Below are positions 24,131 to 32,105 of a stretch of 64,000 nucleotides of DNA, in pieces. The notes beneath the pieces were generated by a model, which was not told where the DNA came from, did no database searches, and saw only the letters and a list, made by a program, of their open reading frames with translations. The DNA lies in the NCBI GenBank assembly GCA_035937155.1, contig DASYVJ010000003.1, forward strand, positions 1-64,000, read 5' to 3'. The position numbers and the translations under genes were made by a program. The DNA is from Palsa-870 sp035937155 (GTDB lineage: Bacteria; Chloroflexota; Dormibacteria; Dormibacterales; Dormibacteraceae). The stretch's first letter is position 1; the number at the start of each line of letters is the position of its first letter.

Positions 24131-24562
24131 TTAGACGGTTGCGGGCGCGGGGACCAGGCCGAGCTGGGTCATCTGGTCGAGCAAGTCGAAGTAAAGTCGG
24201 GTCTCGGCGATTTTTCCGTTCTCGATCCGGAAGATCTGGACGCCCTTGCTGATCACGTTGCGGTGGGTCGGCTGGACGGTTCCCATCGGGCCCTCGAGGG
24301 GACCGGTGTTGGTACCTTCCATAACGACTTCCTGGGCGATCCAGGGAGCGCTCACGATCTCGCTGCGAACGGTCAGCTTGCCGTTCGGGAAGCCCTTGAG
24401 CCAGCGCATCGCGTAGGCCGTGGCCTCGTGTGCGTTGGTTGCCTTGAAGCCGCCCGGCGCATCGAACTTGATGTTGTCAGCGTGAAGCGCGTTCAGTGCC
24501 CTTTCATCGTGGGCGTTGAAAGCGGTTACAAAATGGGCGGCTGTGTCTTTGACTTCAGTCAT
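24131..24562 (-). CDS. SnoaL-like / NTF2-fold protein
   Basis: A 143-residue protein of the SnoaL-like ester-cyclase and ketosteroid-isomerase fold: the helical start TAAHFVTAFNAHDERAL, LHADNIKFDAPGGF, the middle GTNTGPLEGPMG and the closing strands KGVQIFRIENGKIAETRLYFD. Members include polyketide cyclases, limonene hydrolases and many uncharacterised small proteins; catalytic residues specific to any one were not identified. The ATG at 24562 has a strong ribosome site (GGAGGAGACGC), one of few good Shine-Dalgarno sequences in the window. Monocistronic. Confidence 0.8.
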   Translation of the reverse strand: MTEVKDTAAHFVTAFNAHDERALNALHADNIKFDAPGGFKATNAHEATAYAMRWLKGFPNGKLTVRSEIVSAPWIAQEVVMEGTNTGPLEGPMGTVQPTHRNVISKGVQIFRIENGKIAETRLYFDLLDQMTQLGLVPAPATV

Positions 24563-24710
24563 GCGTCTCCTCCTTAGGGAGTAGAGCGAAGCGGAGGGCC
24601 AAGAGGCTACTGCCATCAGAGGCCGGCAACCGGGAGAACCGTCACGGCTCTCACCTCAGTCCAGAAACGAACTGCCGGCAGTGTAACAGAAAATGGTTGC
24701 GAGCGCGTGC

Positions 24711-24716
24711 TAATAT
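24711..24716 (+). promoter_or_regulatory. -10 box (TAATAT) before the small HTH gene
   Basis: TAATAT is 6 nt upstream of the first codon (ATC) of the frame at 24723. The T-A-A of this box is also the in-frame stop, so the frame cannot extend further upstream. Confidence 0.45.
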
Positions 24717-24722
24717 TTCGCG

Positions 24723-24923
24723 ATCGAACGACCCCGCCTACTTTCTGTTGCCGAGGCCGCCGCTGAGCTCAACGCGTCGGAGGCTTACGTGCGCCGGTTG
24801 CTGGCGACGCAGCGCCTTTACGGAACCAAGGTGGGCTTTGTCTGGGCCCTCTATCCGGAGGACATCGATGCGTTCAAGCAGATGCGCCGACCTCCCGGTC
24901 GGCCGCGCAAGCCTCGCCTATAG
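24723..24923 (+). CDS. Small HTH (excisionase-like) protein with AT-hook tail
   Basis: A 66-codon frame reading LLSVAEAAAELNASEAYVRR, then LLATQRLYGTKVGFVWALYPEDIDAFKQ in two parts of one winged helix-turn-helix, as in excisionase/MerR-like DNA-binding proteins (AEAAAELNASEAYVRRLL is the HTH, YPEDIDAF the closing helix). The tail RRPPGRPRKPRL has an AT-hook core (GRPRK). The frame has no ATG, GTG or TTG before the first helix. The first codon after the promoter box is ATC, or the gene may be a recently inactivated one. A small DNA-binding regulator is the best reading. It is followed by a double-hairpin repeat. Confidence 0.6.
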   Translation: MERPRLLSVAEAAAELNASEAYVRRLLATQRLYGTKVGFVWALYPEDIDAFKQMRRPPGRPRKPRL

Positions 24924-24930
24924 AGCTAGA

Positions 24931-24992
24931 GGGGGTCCCCCCACCCGGCCGTGCCCTTCGGCAGGGCCGACCTCCCCGGCGACCGGGGAGGG
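24931..24992 (+). repeat. Double-hairpin intergenic repeat, subfamily I, copy C
   Basis: CCCCCCACCCGG, GGCC-GTGCCC-TTCG-GCAGGGCC hairpin, then GACCTCCCCGG-CGA-CCGGGGAGG. It lies between two convergent genes (stops at 24923 and 24994). Confidence 0.75.
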
Positions 24993-24993
24993 T

Positions 24994-25578
24994 TTACTTA
25001 CATGACCAGCGGCCCGGGCCGTAGTGGCTGTACAGCCACGCGGCGGCCTGAGCGTTCGCGACCGGGTCAAACGGCGACTGGCTGGCCCATGGTGTGCCAG
25101 CCCAGGTACCCGGCATGAACTGGAACAGGCCGGAGGCGCCGCTGGACGAGTTGACCGAGTTGGGGTGATAGCGAGATTCGCAGTAGGCGATGCGCAGCGC
25201 CCAGGTGACCGCAGCCTGGCCGAGCGGGCTGAACGCGTTTGTGATGATCTGGGCGATGTAGCCGGGCGGCGGTGGGTGGTTGTTCAACGCGGCGACCCGC
25301 GCCGCCTCGGCCTCCGCCGCGGCAAGCGCGTCCTGCTGCGCCTGGTAGTCGACCAACCCCTGCTTCAGCTCCGCCGACCACGCCTTGACCTGCGCCATCT
25401 GCGCCGCCTGGACGCGCTGGGTGCGAGTCTGCTGCACGACCGAAAGGCGGTCGTAGGCGCTCAGCTGGGTGACTGCGACAGCGCTGGCGACCGCCGCCGC
25501 CGGCGGCTCGAGCCGCGGCAAGATCACGGTCGCAAGGATTACGGCCCAAACCAGGACCGCTCGAAATAGCGGCAGCAA
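24994..25578 (-). CDS. Secreted lytic transglycosylase-like (SLT) protein
   Basis: A 194-residue exported protein. It has an N-terminal signal/anchor helix (residues 4-20), an Ala/Gln-rich helical stretch that is probably coiled coil (42-98), a short Pro linker (HPPPPGY), and a goose-lysozyme/SLT-like domain with the catalytic Glu134 in AYCESRYHPNSV followed by GASGLFQFMPGTWAG. Such domains cleave peptidoglycan glycan strands; in actinobacteria related small proteins act in cell-wall growth. The coil before the domain is unusual for a stand-alone enzyme. Monocistronic, start ATG at 25578. Confidence 0.8.
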   Translation of the reverse strand: MLPLFRAVLVWAVILATVILPRLEPPAAAVASAVAVTQLSAYDRLSVVQQTRTQRVQAAQMAQVKAWSAELKQGLVDYQAQQDALAAAEAEAARVAALNNHPPPPGYIAQIITNAFSPLGQAAVTWALRIAYCESRYHPNSVNSSSGASGLFQFMPGTWAGTPWASQSPFDPVANAQAAAWLYSHYGPGRWSCK

Positions 25579-25758
25579 ACCTTGTCGCTCCTCCTGTGAG
25601 TCGCCCTAACCCTGGGACGCTGTTCAGGCCTGAGCTCGGAGCGAAGACGTCTGCAAGACCGCTCAGGGGCCGCAAAAGTGGCACCTTACCAAATGCGTGA
25701 CGGCTTTGGGTAGCCCTTATTGCGTTAAGAACAGGCGGTCACACGCCGGCCGGCGACA

Positions 25759-28700
25759 TCAGGTAGGGCTCGGAACGACAGCCTTTGTGACCACCCGATA
25801 GGCGGCCACCGGCCCTTCAAAGCCCTTGAGCCGCAGTTCCAGGGGTTCGCTACGGATTTGCTTCTCAGCCAGCCAGCTGCTGACCCGGCGGTGCGCCTCC
25901 TCGCTCAAGGTCACCTCGCCGGCGGCAGAGTGCGCCTGGAGTCGAGCGGCCATGTTGGTGACCTCGCCCAGCACGCTGAGGTTAGCGGACTCCGCCAGCG
26001 ACCCGACAACGGCTGGCCCGACGGCTATCCCGGCACCAACCGGCAGACCGGCGAGCGCTGCCTTGTCAATGATCGCGATCGCCGCCTGGAGCGCTTGCAG
26101 CGTGTGGTCGACGCTCTGACCTGACACGTTGAACGTAGCCATCAGTGCGTCGCCCGCGAACTTGTCGACCAGCCCCCGCCGCCTGGCGACCTCCTGGGAT
26201 GACCATCGCTGCAGCGAGGCGATCCGATCCAGCATATCGGCGGGTGGCTTGCCTCCGCTCATCTCGGTGTAACCGCGGACATCGGCAAACAGGACTGACA
26301 CCATTCGCTCGCCGGTGGCAACCCGATCGGTGCGCTCGGGAGCGCCAGTCGCCCCTGCTGGTTCCGGGGCCGCCGGCACTTCCAGGCCGAGTGCCTCGGC
26401 GGTCTCCCGCGCGAGCCTCGCGGCCAGGCGAGCGCCGCTCGACTCGGCCTCTGCAATGATCCCGGCCAGCCGTGTTCGGGCGCTTTCGGTGTCCCCCGAC
26501 CTGGCCTCGGCTTCCGCCAGTGAGCGACCTACGTGCCAGGCGTCGAGCATGAGACCTCCCTCTGCAAAATCGGCGACCGAGGTCCGCAGGCCGATGAGAG
26601 CGTCGTCCAGGCGACCCTCGTAGAGGGCAAGACGTGCGCGCGCAGCGACAATGCGTGGAGACGCCAACGTTTCGCCCTGGACCGCAAGCGAGTCGAGGAA
26701 CCACCTGAGCCAGGCAGGGTCTGAGGCGGCGACTTCTGCCACGACTTCCGCCGGTGAAACGATATCGCCGACCTCGGGTTGCACCGAGTGAGCGACTTCG
26801 AAGGCCCCGTTGAGGTCCTTTTCTGCAAGACGCGTGCGGATTCGCGCGGTGGTGTCGTAAATGGCGTCCTGGCCCTCCACTCGGCTCGAAATGGGCGGTA
26901 GCTCTGCCACAGCGAGCTCTGGCTGCATGTTTTCCGCCAGCGCGTGAGCCAGCAGGACCGAACATCTCCAGACTTGCTTCTGGTGGCCGGCTTCGCGAGC
27001 CGCCTGCATCCCGGCGCGCCCCATGTCAACGGCCTCCCGTACGTGGCCCATGTGTAGTCGGACCAAACCCCGCATGTAAGGAGTGACGATGTGACCTGAC
27101 CACTCCGGCGTGCTCAATCTGGCGTACCACTTTTGGGCCAGCAGCCCGCGTCCATGGTGAATCGCGTCCCAGCACCCGTTGTACACGGCATTGATCGTTT
27201 GGACTTGGTAGCCGCCTTGCATAGCGGCCTGGTAGCTGTCCTCGAGGTGCTGAAACCCGGCTTCCTCCTGGCCTAGGCCCAGCTCCGACAAGCCCATGAA
27301 GCCCCACGCCCAGGCAAGTGCCATGGGCGCGCCCGCCTGCTGAGCGATTTCCGCAGCCCGGCGGGCATCGTCCAGGCTGGATTCGCTCGAGCGCTCGAAA
27401 GTGGCCAGGCCCGATAGACGTATGTAGGCGATTGCCAAAGCCTCACTCGGGCCGGCGTGCATAAGCACATCCCGTGCGTTTTCGAACTGTTGTCTAGCCA
27501 GGTCGTTTCGCATCAGCTCCCAAAAACACCGGCCAAGAATCAGGCGATGGCTTGCAGCTTCGAGTGAAAGGCCGGCCGCCTCGAGATTGGCGATTCCATC
27601 CTCGAGCAGCTTTCGGGCAGCCTCTGACTCACTGTTGCTCCAGTACATCTCGCCGGCTCTGCAGATCATTCGTGCCCGTTCGACAGGATCCCTGACGTGA
27701 GGAGCGGCTCTTTCGAGGAGCTGGGCCGCGTCGCGGTAGGCGCGAGCGTGAATTGCATCGTCCGCGGCGACAACGCACATGGCGACGGCCTCGTCATATC
27801 TGCCCGCCGCCAGGAGGTGATGCGCCAGATCGACGGGCGCGCGATCGGGCCTCCGGGCCATGACCTCGGCGACGAGCGAGTGCAGCCGCTGCCGGCGCGG
27901 CGCAACCATGTCCTCGTATACCGCCTCACGGGTCAGCGCGTGACGAAACCGATACCTGCCGGTTGCCCGGTCGTCCTCTTCAAGCAGCTGGAAAGTCACG
28001 CAGGCCTCGAGTGCAGACAGCACAACCGTGTCGTCCAGCCCAGTCACCTGCGTCAGCGTGACCAGGTCGACCGAGCGACCGACCACGGCCGCTGCCGACA
28101 ACACCTCGATCTCCCTGGTGTCGAGCCTCGCTAGCCGATGCAGGATTGCGGTGCGGACCGTATCAGGAAGCCGAATCTCTGCCAGTGCTTTGCGGTCCCA
28201 ACCGGTTTCCGTGCGAAAGATGTCGCCCCGGTCGAGCGCATCGCGGAGCATTTCCTCGAGCACGAACGGGTTGCCCTCGCTTCGGTCGTGTAGGAAATCG
28301 CGGAACTCTACCGTGATGTCGCTCTCATCAAAAATTGCGCACACCATGTCGGCCACGGCCGCCGCGGGCAGCGCCTTCAGCTCGATGAACTCGGCCTGGC
28401 CGGAACGGCGCCAGCCCTGGATCGTCGGCACGAGGGGGTGCTTCCGGTGCATCTCATCCACGCGGTAGGTGGCAAGGATCAAGACGTTGGTCGAGCGCAA
28501 CCGGCGCGTCATGTAATCCAGCAGCTCTCGAGTCGCGGGATCGGCCCACTGTAGGTCCTCGAGCACCAACAGCAACGCTCGGTCGCGCGCCGCGTCCCGA
28601 AGAAACAGCAGGATCGCCTCAAAGAGCCGGAGCTTGGCCTGCATCGGGTCAGCGCCGGGCGCCGGGGCGCGACCAAGCTGAGGAAACAGCTGCGCCAGCT

Positions 28701-29019
28701 CATCGCTTGCCGAGCCAAGCCGTTGTCGGAGCTCTCCGACGTTGTCCTTCGTCAGCCGGTTGCCGATCGCCTCCAGAAACGGTAGGTATGGCAGTGAGAG
28801 CTCGGCCTCACTGCATGCGCCCGCCATGACTGCGCAGTGGAGCCGAAAGGCTCGAGTGGTGAGCTCGTTGACGAGGCGGGTCTTGCCCATGCCTGCCTCA
28901 CCGCCGACGATGACCACACCGCCGTCCCCGCGCAGCGCGGACAGCAGAGCGTCCTCTAGCGTCGAGAGTTCAGGTTCGCGGCCCATGAGGGTCGGGCACA
29001 GTACACGAGCAAGCGCCAT
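25759..29019 (-). CDS. Large signalling ATPase: AAA (STAND) - TPR - class III cyclase
   Basis: A 1086-residue protein. It begins with an AAA_16-type NTPase: GGEAGMGKT (Walker A, 39-47) and LLLVLEDLQWADP (Walker B, about 150-162), with the HTH-like helical part after it (IRLPDTVRTAILHRLARLDTREIE in shorter pieces). Tandem helical repeats of TPR type follow over about residues 400-880. A class III nucleotide cyclase domain closes the protein (about 900-1075) with both metal Asp motifs, VLFADVRGYTE and KFAGDALMATF. In the commonest members of this group the cyclase is at the N-terminus, so the order here is reversed. It probably senses a ligand or protein via the repeats. ATG at 29019 follows a TAGAAT box by 10 nt. 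Confidence 0.88.
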   Translation of the reverse strand: MALARVLCPTLMGREPELSTLEDALLSALRGDGGVVIVGGEAGMGKTRLVNELTTRAFRLHCAVMAGACSEAELSLPYLPFLEAIGNRLTKDNVGELRQRLGSASDELAQLFPQLGRAPAPGADPMQAKLRLFEAILLFLRDAARDRALLLVLEDLQWADPATRELLDYMTRRLRSTNVLILATYRVDEMHRKHPLVPTIQGWRRSGQAEFIELKALPAAAVADMVCAIFDESDITVEFRDFLHDRSEGNPFVLEEMLRDALDRGDIFRTETGWDRKALAEIRLPDTVRTAILHRLARLDTREIEVLSAAAVVGRSVDLVTLTQVTGLDDTVVLSALEACVTFQLLEEDDRATGRYRFRHALTREAVYEDMVAPRRQRLHSLVAEVMARRPDRAPVDLAHHLLAAGRYDEAVAMCVVAADDAIHARAYRDAAQLLERAAPHVRDPVERARMICRAGEMYWSNSESEAARKLLEDGIANLEAAGLSLEAASHRLILGRCFWELMRNDLARQQFENARDVLMHAGPSEALAIAYIRLSGLATFERSSESSLDDARRAAEIAQQAGAPMALAWAWGFMGLSELGLGQEEAGFQHLEDSYQAAMQGGYQVQTINAVYNGCWDAIHHGRGLLAQKWYARLSTPEWSGHIVTPYMRGLVRLHMGHVREAVDMGRAGMQAAREAGHQKQVWRCSVLLAHALAENMQPELAVAELPPISSRVEGQDAIYDTTARIRTRLAEKDLNGAFEVAHSVQPEVGDIVSPAEVVAEVAASDPAWLRWFLDSLAVQGETLASPRIVAARARLALYEGRLDDALIGLRTSVADFAEGGLMLDAWHVGRSLAEAEARSGDTESARTRLAGIIAEAESSGARLAARLARETAEALGLEVPAAPEPAGATGAPERTDRVATGERMVSVLFADVRGYTEMSGGKPPADMLDRIASLQRWSSQEVARRRGLVDKFAGDALMATFNVSGQSVDHTLQALQAAIAIIDKAALAGLPVGAGIAVGPAVVGSLAESANLSVLGEVTNMAARLQAHSAAGEVTLSEEAHRRVSSWLAEKQIRSEPLELRLKGFEGPVAAYRVVTKAVVPSPT

Positions 29020-29029
29020 GTGCCGACCG

Positions 29030-29035
29030 ATTCTA
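29030..29035 (-). promoter_or_regulatory. -10 box (TAGAAT) of the AAA-TPR-cyclase gene
   Basis: On the minus strand TAGAAT ends 10 nt before the ATG at 29019, leaving a very short leader. Confidence 0.45.
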
Positions 29036-29053
29036 CGGCCCGTCGGTAGACGA

Positions 29054-29746
29054 TCAGAAGAGGTGGGTCAGCCTGCGCCGGAAGGGCTTGCGCCCGCGCG
29101 GCGATCTGTATTTGGGCATCAGCTCTTTGATGCGCTTGAAGGCGGCCTCCGTGAGGGACTCCGGGTCATGGCCCGCAGGAAGAAGTGCCTGCCCGATGAT
29201 CACCCGGATCGCCTTACGAAACCACAGGTCCTTGGTCCCAGACAGCGCGACCGGAATCACCGGCACGCCTCCCTTGATCGCGAAATGCGCAAAGCCTTTT
29301 TTGAACGGCATGAGCTCACCCTCCGTTGGCCCGTAGTCGGCCTCCGGAAATATGGCCACGGCGCCCCCGACCGCCAGGCAGCGGTCGACGTGCTCGAAGA
29401 GTGCCGGGTCGCCGTGGCGCGCCCGCACAACAGGTACGTAGCCGCCAGTGGTGCGGATGAGCCACCACTGGAACTTGCGAGTCACCAGGAGGGTGGGGTT
29501 GGCCAGGAAGTGCAGGCGCGGCTCGGCCGGGAAAAGCATCAGGATGGCGAACTCGTCCAGCCAGTTGAGGTGGTTGGCAATCACGATGTAATTGCCTTCT
29601 CTGGGAATGTTCCCGCGGCCCTCGACATCGAACCGGAAGATCAGATGGAGGAGGGGCACCGCGATGAGGCGGAGGATTCGATACGGCAGGTTGGCCCGGC
29701 GGCCGACCGGCAGCAGGTCCGCGGGTGGCAGTGCGGTGCTGGCCAT
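29054..29746 (-). CDS. 1-acyl-glycerol-3-phosphate acyltransferase (PlsC-like)
   Basis: A 230-residue membrane-associated acyltransferase. The family HX4D motif is His59-Asp64 (ANHLNWLDE), the substrate block is FPEADYGPTEG, and PFKKGFAHFAIKGGVPVIPV completes the conserved core. It adds a fatty acyl chain to lysophosphatidate or a related lysolipid. An N-terminal helix (about 25-40) anchors it. The C-terminus is basic (RSPRGRKPFRRRL). TAGACT lies 13 nt upstream of the ATG. It may share a transcript with the AAA-TPR-cyclase gene only by read-through, since 34 bases separate its stop from that gene's start. Confidence 0.85.
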   Translation of the reverse strand: MASTALPPADLLPVGRRANLPYRILRLIAVPLLHLIFRFDVEGRGNIPREGNYIVIANHLNWLDEFAILMLFPAEPRLHFLANPTLLVTRKFQWWLIRTTGGYVPVVRARHGDPALFEHVDRCLAVGGAVAIFPEADYGPTEGELMPFKKGFAHFAIKGGVPVIPVALSGTKDLWFRKAIRVIIGQALLPAGHDPESLTEAAFKRIKELMPKYRSPRGRKPFRRRLTHLF

Positions 29747-29770
29747 GCTGATGGCCGCGAGTCTAAGTGA

Positions 29771-30484
29771 CTAGGCGGCGTGTTCCACGGCGAGACCACG
29801 GAATCGGTGGGTGACATCCTGCGCCCCCCACAAGACCCATCCGAAGCCGATCGCCCACAGGCAATAGGCCATCGCCGCGAGCAGGCCCGCCCCTCTGAAC
29901 GCCACGCTCGAAGCGCCCAGCCACGTCGTAGCGCTGATGGCGATCAGGCCGGCACCCGCGAGCACGCCGAGTGCATCGACCCAGCGCGGAAATCTCTCAG
30001 CGCCATACCCGAGGAGCGAGGCGACTACGAACCAGAGGCCCAGCAGCGCCAGGGGCCAGGCCGCCCATTCGCGATAAGCCTCGCCGGCCAGCACACCCAC
30101 GACCGACAGGATCTGCAGCACGATCAGCCACAGGGCGCCGACCGCTCCTAAGAAGCCGACGAAGAGGCCCCACGCGGGTGTGCGCATCGGATGACTTGCG
30201 AGCGCGATGGCCACCGGAAGCAGGAAAACAGCCCACCCGAGCAGGAACCAGCCGCGCACTGCTTCCCAGCCCGCGAGCTGGCTGATGACGGCGCCCACCA
30301 GCGATGCGACCGAGAGATAGGTCAGCAGGCTGGTCCAGCGCATCCCGCGGGTCATCAAAACCAGGAGGACGAAGACAACCCACGCGATGAGAATCCCGGT
30401 GCGCAGCGCCTCCCATCCGAAAACCTGGCTCAGGAACGCGGCAACCAGCGCCGCGACGGAGGTCCAGATGAATGCAGCGCGCAC
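29771..30484 (-). CDS. Polytopic membrane protein of unknown function
   Basis: A 237-residue protein with seven or eight hydrophobic helices and short loops. Two early segments repeat a FGWEALRTG / LAGWEAVRGW pattern (residues 22-32 and 69-79), suggesting internal duplication of a two-helix unit. No family was recognised. The GTG start at 30484 is the longest option. It is upstream of the acyltransferase in the same direction with a 24-base gap, so the two may be co-transcribed. Confidence 0.6.
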   Translation of the reverse strand: MRAAFIWTSVAALVAAFLSQVFGWEALRTGILIAWVVFVLLVLMTRGMRWTSLLTYLSVASLVGAVISQLAGWEAVRGWFLLGWAVFLLPVAIALASHPMRTPAWGLFVGFLGAVGALWLIVLQILSVVGVLAGEAYREWAAWPLALLGLWFVVASLLGYGAERFPRWVDALGVLAGAGLIAISATTWLGASSVAFRGAGLLAAMAYCLWAIGFGWVLWGAQDVTHRFRGLAVEHAA

Positions 30485-30527
30485 GCGAGTATTGTCCTGG
30501 ACTCAGCGGGAACGGTGGCGGGTGGGC

Positions 30528-30968
30528 TTACGGGAGGGTCGGACGCCCGTCCTTTCCGATCGGCCAGTGCGGGTTGTGTGCGACTTCCCACAGGTGACCG
30601 TCGGGATCGGAGAAGTAACCGTTGTAGCCACCCCAATCGGTGGCAATCGCCGGCCTGGTCAGCTGCGCGCCGGCGGCGACGGCTGCAGCCAGGAATGCAT
30701 CGACGTCATCGCGGCTGGCGAGATTCATCGCGAGCGCCGAGCCGCGGTAGCCGGCGTCGCCGCCAGGCTGGATGGAGAGATTGGCATCGCCGGCAAGGTC
30801 CTTGTATCCCCACACCGCGAGGATGCCGCCGTCTGTCTTGAAGAAGGTGACCTCGCCCTGGACCGATGCGTCCGACACGGGAAAGCCCAACGCCTTGTAG
30901 AAATCGGTGCTGCGCGCGACGTCGCGAACGCCAAGAGTCACAAGACTGAGCCGAGCGGAGGATTTCAT
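30528..30968 (-). CDS. VOC-superfamily (glyoxalase/bleomycin-resistance-like) protein
   Basis: A 146-residue two-repeat VOC protein: SLVTLGVRDVARSTDFYKAL opens the first beta-alpha-beta-beta-beta unit and GGYNGYFSDPDGHLWEVAHNP closes the second, the latter containing the usual C-terminal metal Glu. It could be a glyoxalase, dioxygenase or drug-binding protein; the first metal position is not clearly preserved, so no activity is assigned. The ATG at 30968 has a ribosome site (GGAGTAGTC) and is preferred over the longer frame to 31190. This start codon overlaps the start codon of the divergent gene at 30967. Confidence 0.85.
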   Translation of the reverse strand: MKSSARLSLVTLGVRDVARSTDFYKALGFPVSDASVQGEVTFFKTDGGILAVWGYKDLAGDANLSIQPGGDAGYRGSALAMNLASRDDVDAFLAAAVAAGAQLTRPAIATDWGGYNGYFSDPDGHLWEVAHNPHWPIGKDGRPTLP

Positions 30969-31413
30969 GACTACTCCAATCATGCCGGAGCAAGCTCGTA
31001 GCGTAGGTCGCTCTGGACAACGGCGATCGGTAGCCCTAAGGGCAGCCGTGCAGTTACCAGGCCAAGCCGGTGCGACAACTCCGCAATTTTCAAGTGATGG
31101 TAAGTGGTGGTGGAACGGCCAGCAGTGGGTCGCCGCGATTTCTCCAGATGGCCGGTACCGCTGGACGGGCGCGGCATGGACCGCAAACAAGAAGATGTTG
31201 TTTGGCGACTACGCGAACCAGGCGATTTTTTGCGCTGTGCTCGGGCTCCTGTGCGGATTCATGTTCCCGTTTGGTGTCTACGCCAGTATTCGCGCCTACC
31301 AGGACCTGCCCTGGAAGCGGACCCAGGCGATCATCGGCCTGGTTCTCAACAGCGTGGGATGCGTTCTTCTGGTCCTGCTGCTGGTAGTCCGCGTATCAGG
31401 GGTGGGTCCCTAG
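30967..31413 (+). CDS. Two-helix membrane protein with W-rich (DUF2510-like) head
   Basis: A 148-residue protein. Two tandem short Trp motifs, SSDGKWWWNGQQWVA and SPDGRYRWTGAAWTA (about residues 42-76), resemble the DUF2510 head common in actinobacterial membrane proteins. Two membrane helices follow (about 84-105 and 120-142). The ATG at 30967 is preceded by GGAGGATTTC, a good ribosome site, which lies inside the first codons of the opposite-strand VOC gene. A later ATG at 30982 is possible. Function unknown. Confidence 0.65.
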   Translation: MTTPIMPEQARSVGRSGQRRSVALRAAVQLPGQAGATTPQFSSDGKWWWNGQQWVAAISPDGRYRWTGAAWTANKKMLFGDYANQAIFCAVLGLLCGFMFPFGVYASIRAYQDLPWKRTQAIIGLVLNSVGCVLLVLLLVVRVSGVGP

Positions 31414-31426
31414 CGGAGAAGCTGGC

Positions 31427-31672
31427 TCAGACCAGAGCTTGCTTGATCTCGCTGATGAGGTCTTCCACTCTGGCCGGGCGGTAGGTCGTGCCGTCGCTGG
31501 TGAATTTCTCAACCTCAATGGCGCCATTGGTCATGAACTGGATTTCCCAGCGCGTGCCGGGTGTGGCTATCTCGACCATCACCGCATCCGGCCGATCCAC
31601 CTCCAAGCCGTAGTCGAGGTCATCTGAGATGTTCGCGATAAACGAGAGAAGCTGCTCGAGGTCACCCGCCAT
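31427..31672 (-). CDS. Small acidic protein of unknown function
   Basis: An 81-residue acidic protein (MAGDLEQLLSFIANISDD...) with alternating short strands and a C-terminal helix (VEDLISEIKQAL). No family recognised. The ATG at 31672 is favoured because it has a GGAGGTTCGA ribosome site; a TTG at 31696 would extend it into the tRNA. It lies 25 bases downstream of tRNA-Lys in the same direction and could be transcribed with it. Confidence 0.6.
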   Translation of the reverse strand: MAGDLEQLLSFIANISDDLDYGLEVDRPDAVMVEIATPGTRWEIQFMTNGAIEVEKFTSDGTTYRPARVEDLISEIKQALV

Positions 31673-31697
31673 TCGAACCTCCGTGTCTTGTGACAAT

Positions 31698-31775
31698 TGG
31701 TGCCGGCGCGGGGATTCGAACCCCGGACATTCGGTTTAAAAGACCGCTGCTCTAACCAAGCTGAGCTACGCCGGC
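31698..31775 (-). tRNA. tRNA-Lys (anticodon TTT)
   Basis: Minus-strand cloverleaf: acceptor GCCGGCG with CGCCGGC, D-arm GCTC...GAGC, anticodon loop CTTTTAA (anticodon TTT, reads AAA/AAG), T-arm CGGGG-TTCGAAT-CCCCG, discriminator A and an encoded CCA. The outermost anticodon-stem pair is a G-A mismatch, the rest pairs. Confidence 0.95.
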
Positions 31776-32105
31776 ACGGAGTTCAGATTGTGGCTTGCGA
31801 ACCGTGATCGGCGCTCGGCCTATTCCGCCCGAGGTCAATTCTGCCGGCTAAAAATGCCTGACCCCCAGTCCCTTCGGGCCGAGGGTCAGAGCGGGGATAA
31901 CAGGGTGGCGGGCCAGGAACCCTCCCTTCGGCGGGCTGTCTACCCTCTCTCCTAAGGCCCTCCCCGTATTCCCGGCGGCAGCATAAGCTGCCACGGCTGT
32001 TTAGGGAATAGGCAAAATCGACTTAACACAGCGCCTACAACTGGACACGCAGGCTGCACCTGGCGCCACAACGCCACCCCGAGCCGGCGCTGTAGCCTTG
32101 CCCCG
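31776..32105. other. Intergenic region with a strong hairpin; no gene
   Basis: A gene-free 330 bases between tRNA-Lys and the oxidoreductase. It holds a nested hairpin at 31858-31889 (outer stem CTGACCC/GGGTCAG, inner CCC-TTC-GGG). The promoter of the oxidoreductase lies at its end (TAGCCT, 32093-32098, 7 nt before the GTG). Nothing else could be recognised; the hairpin could be part of a terminator or a small RNA. Confidence 0.5.
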
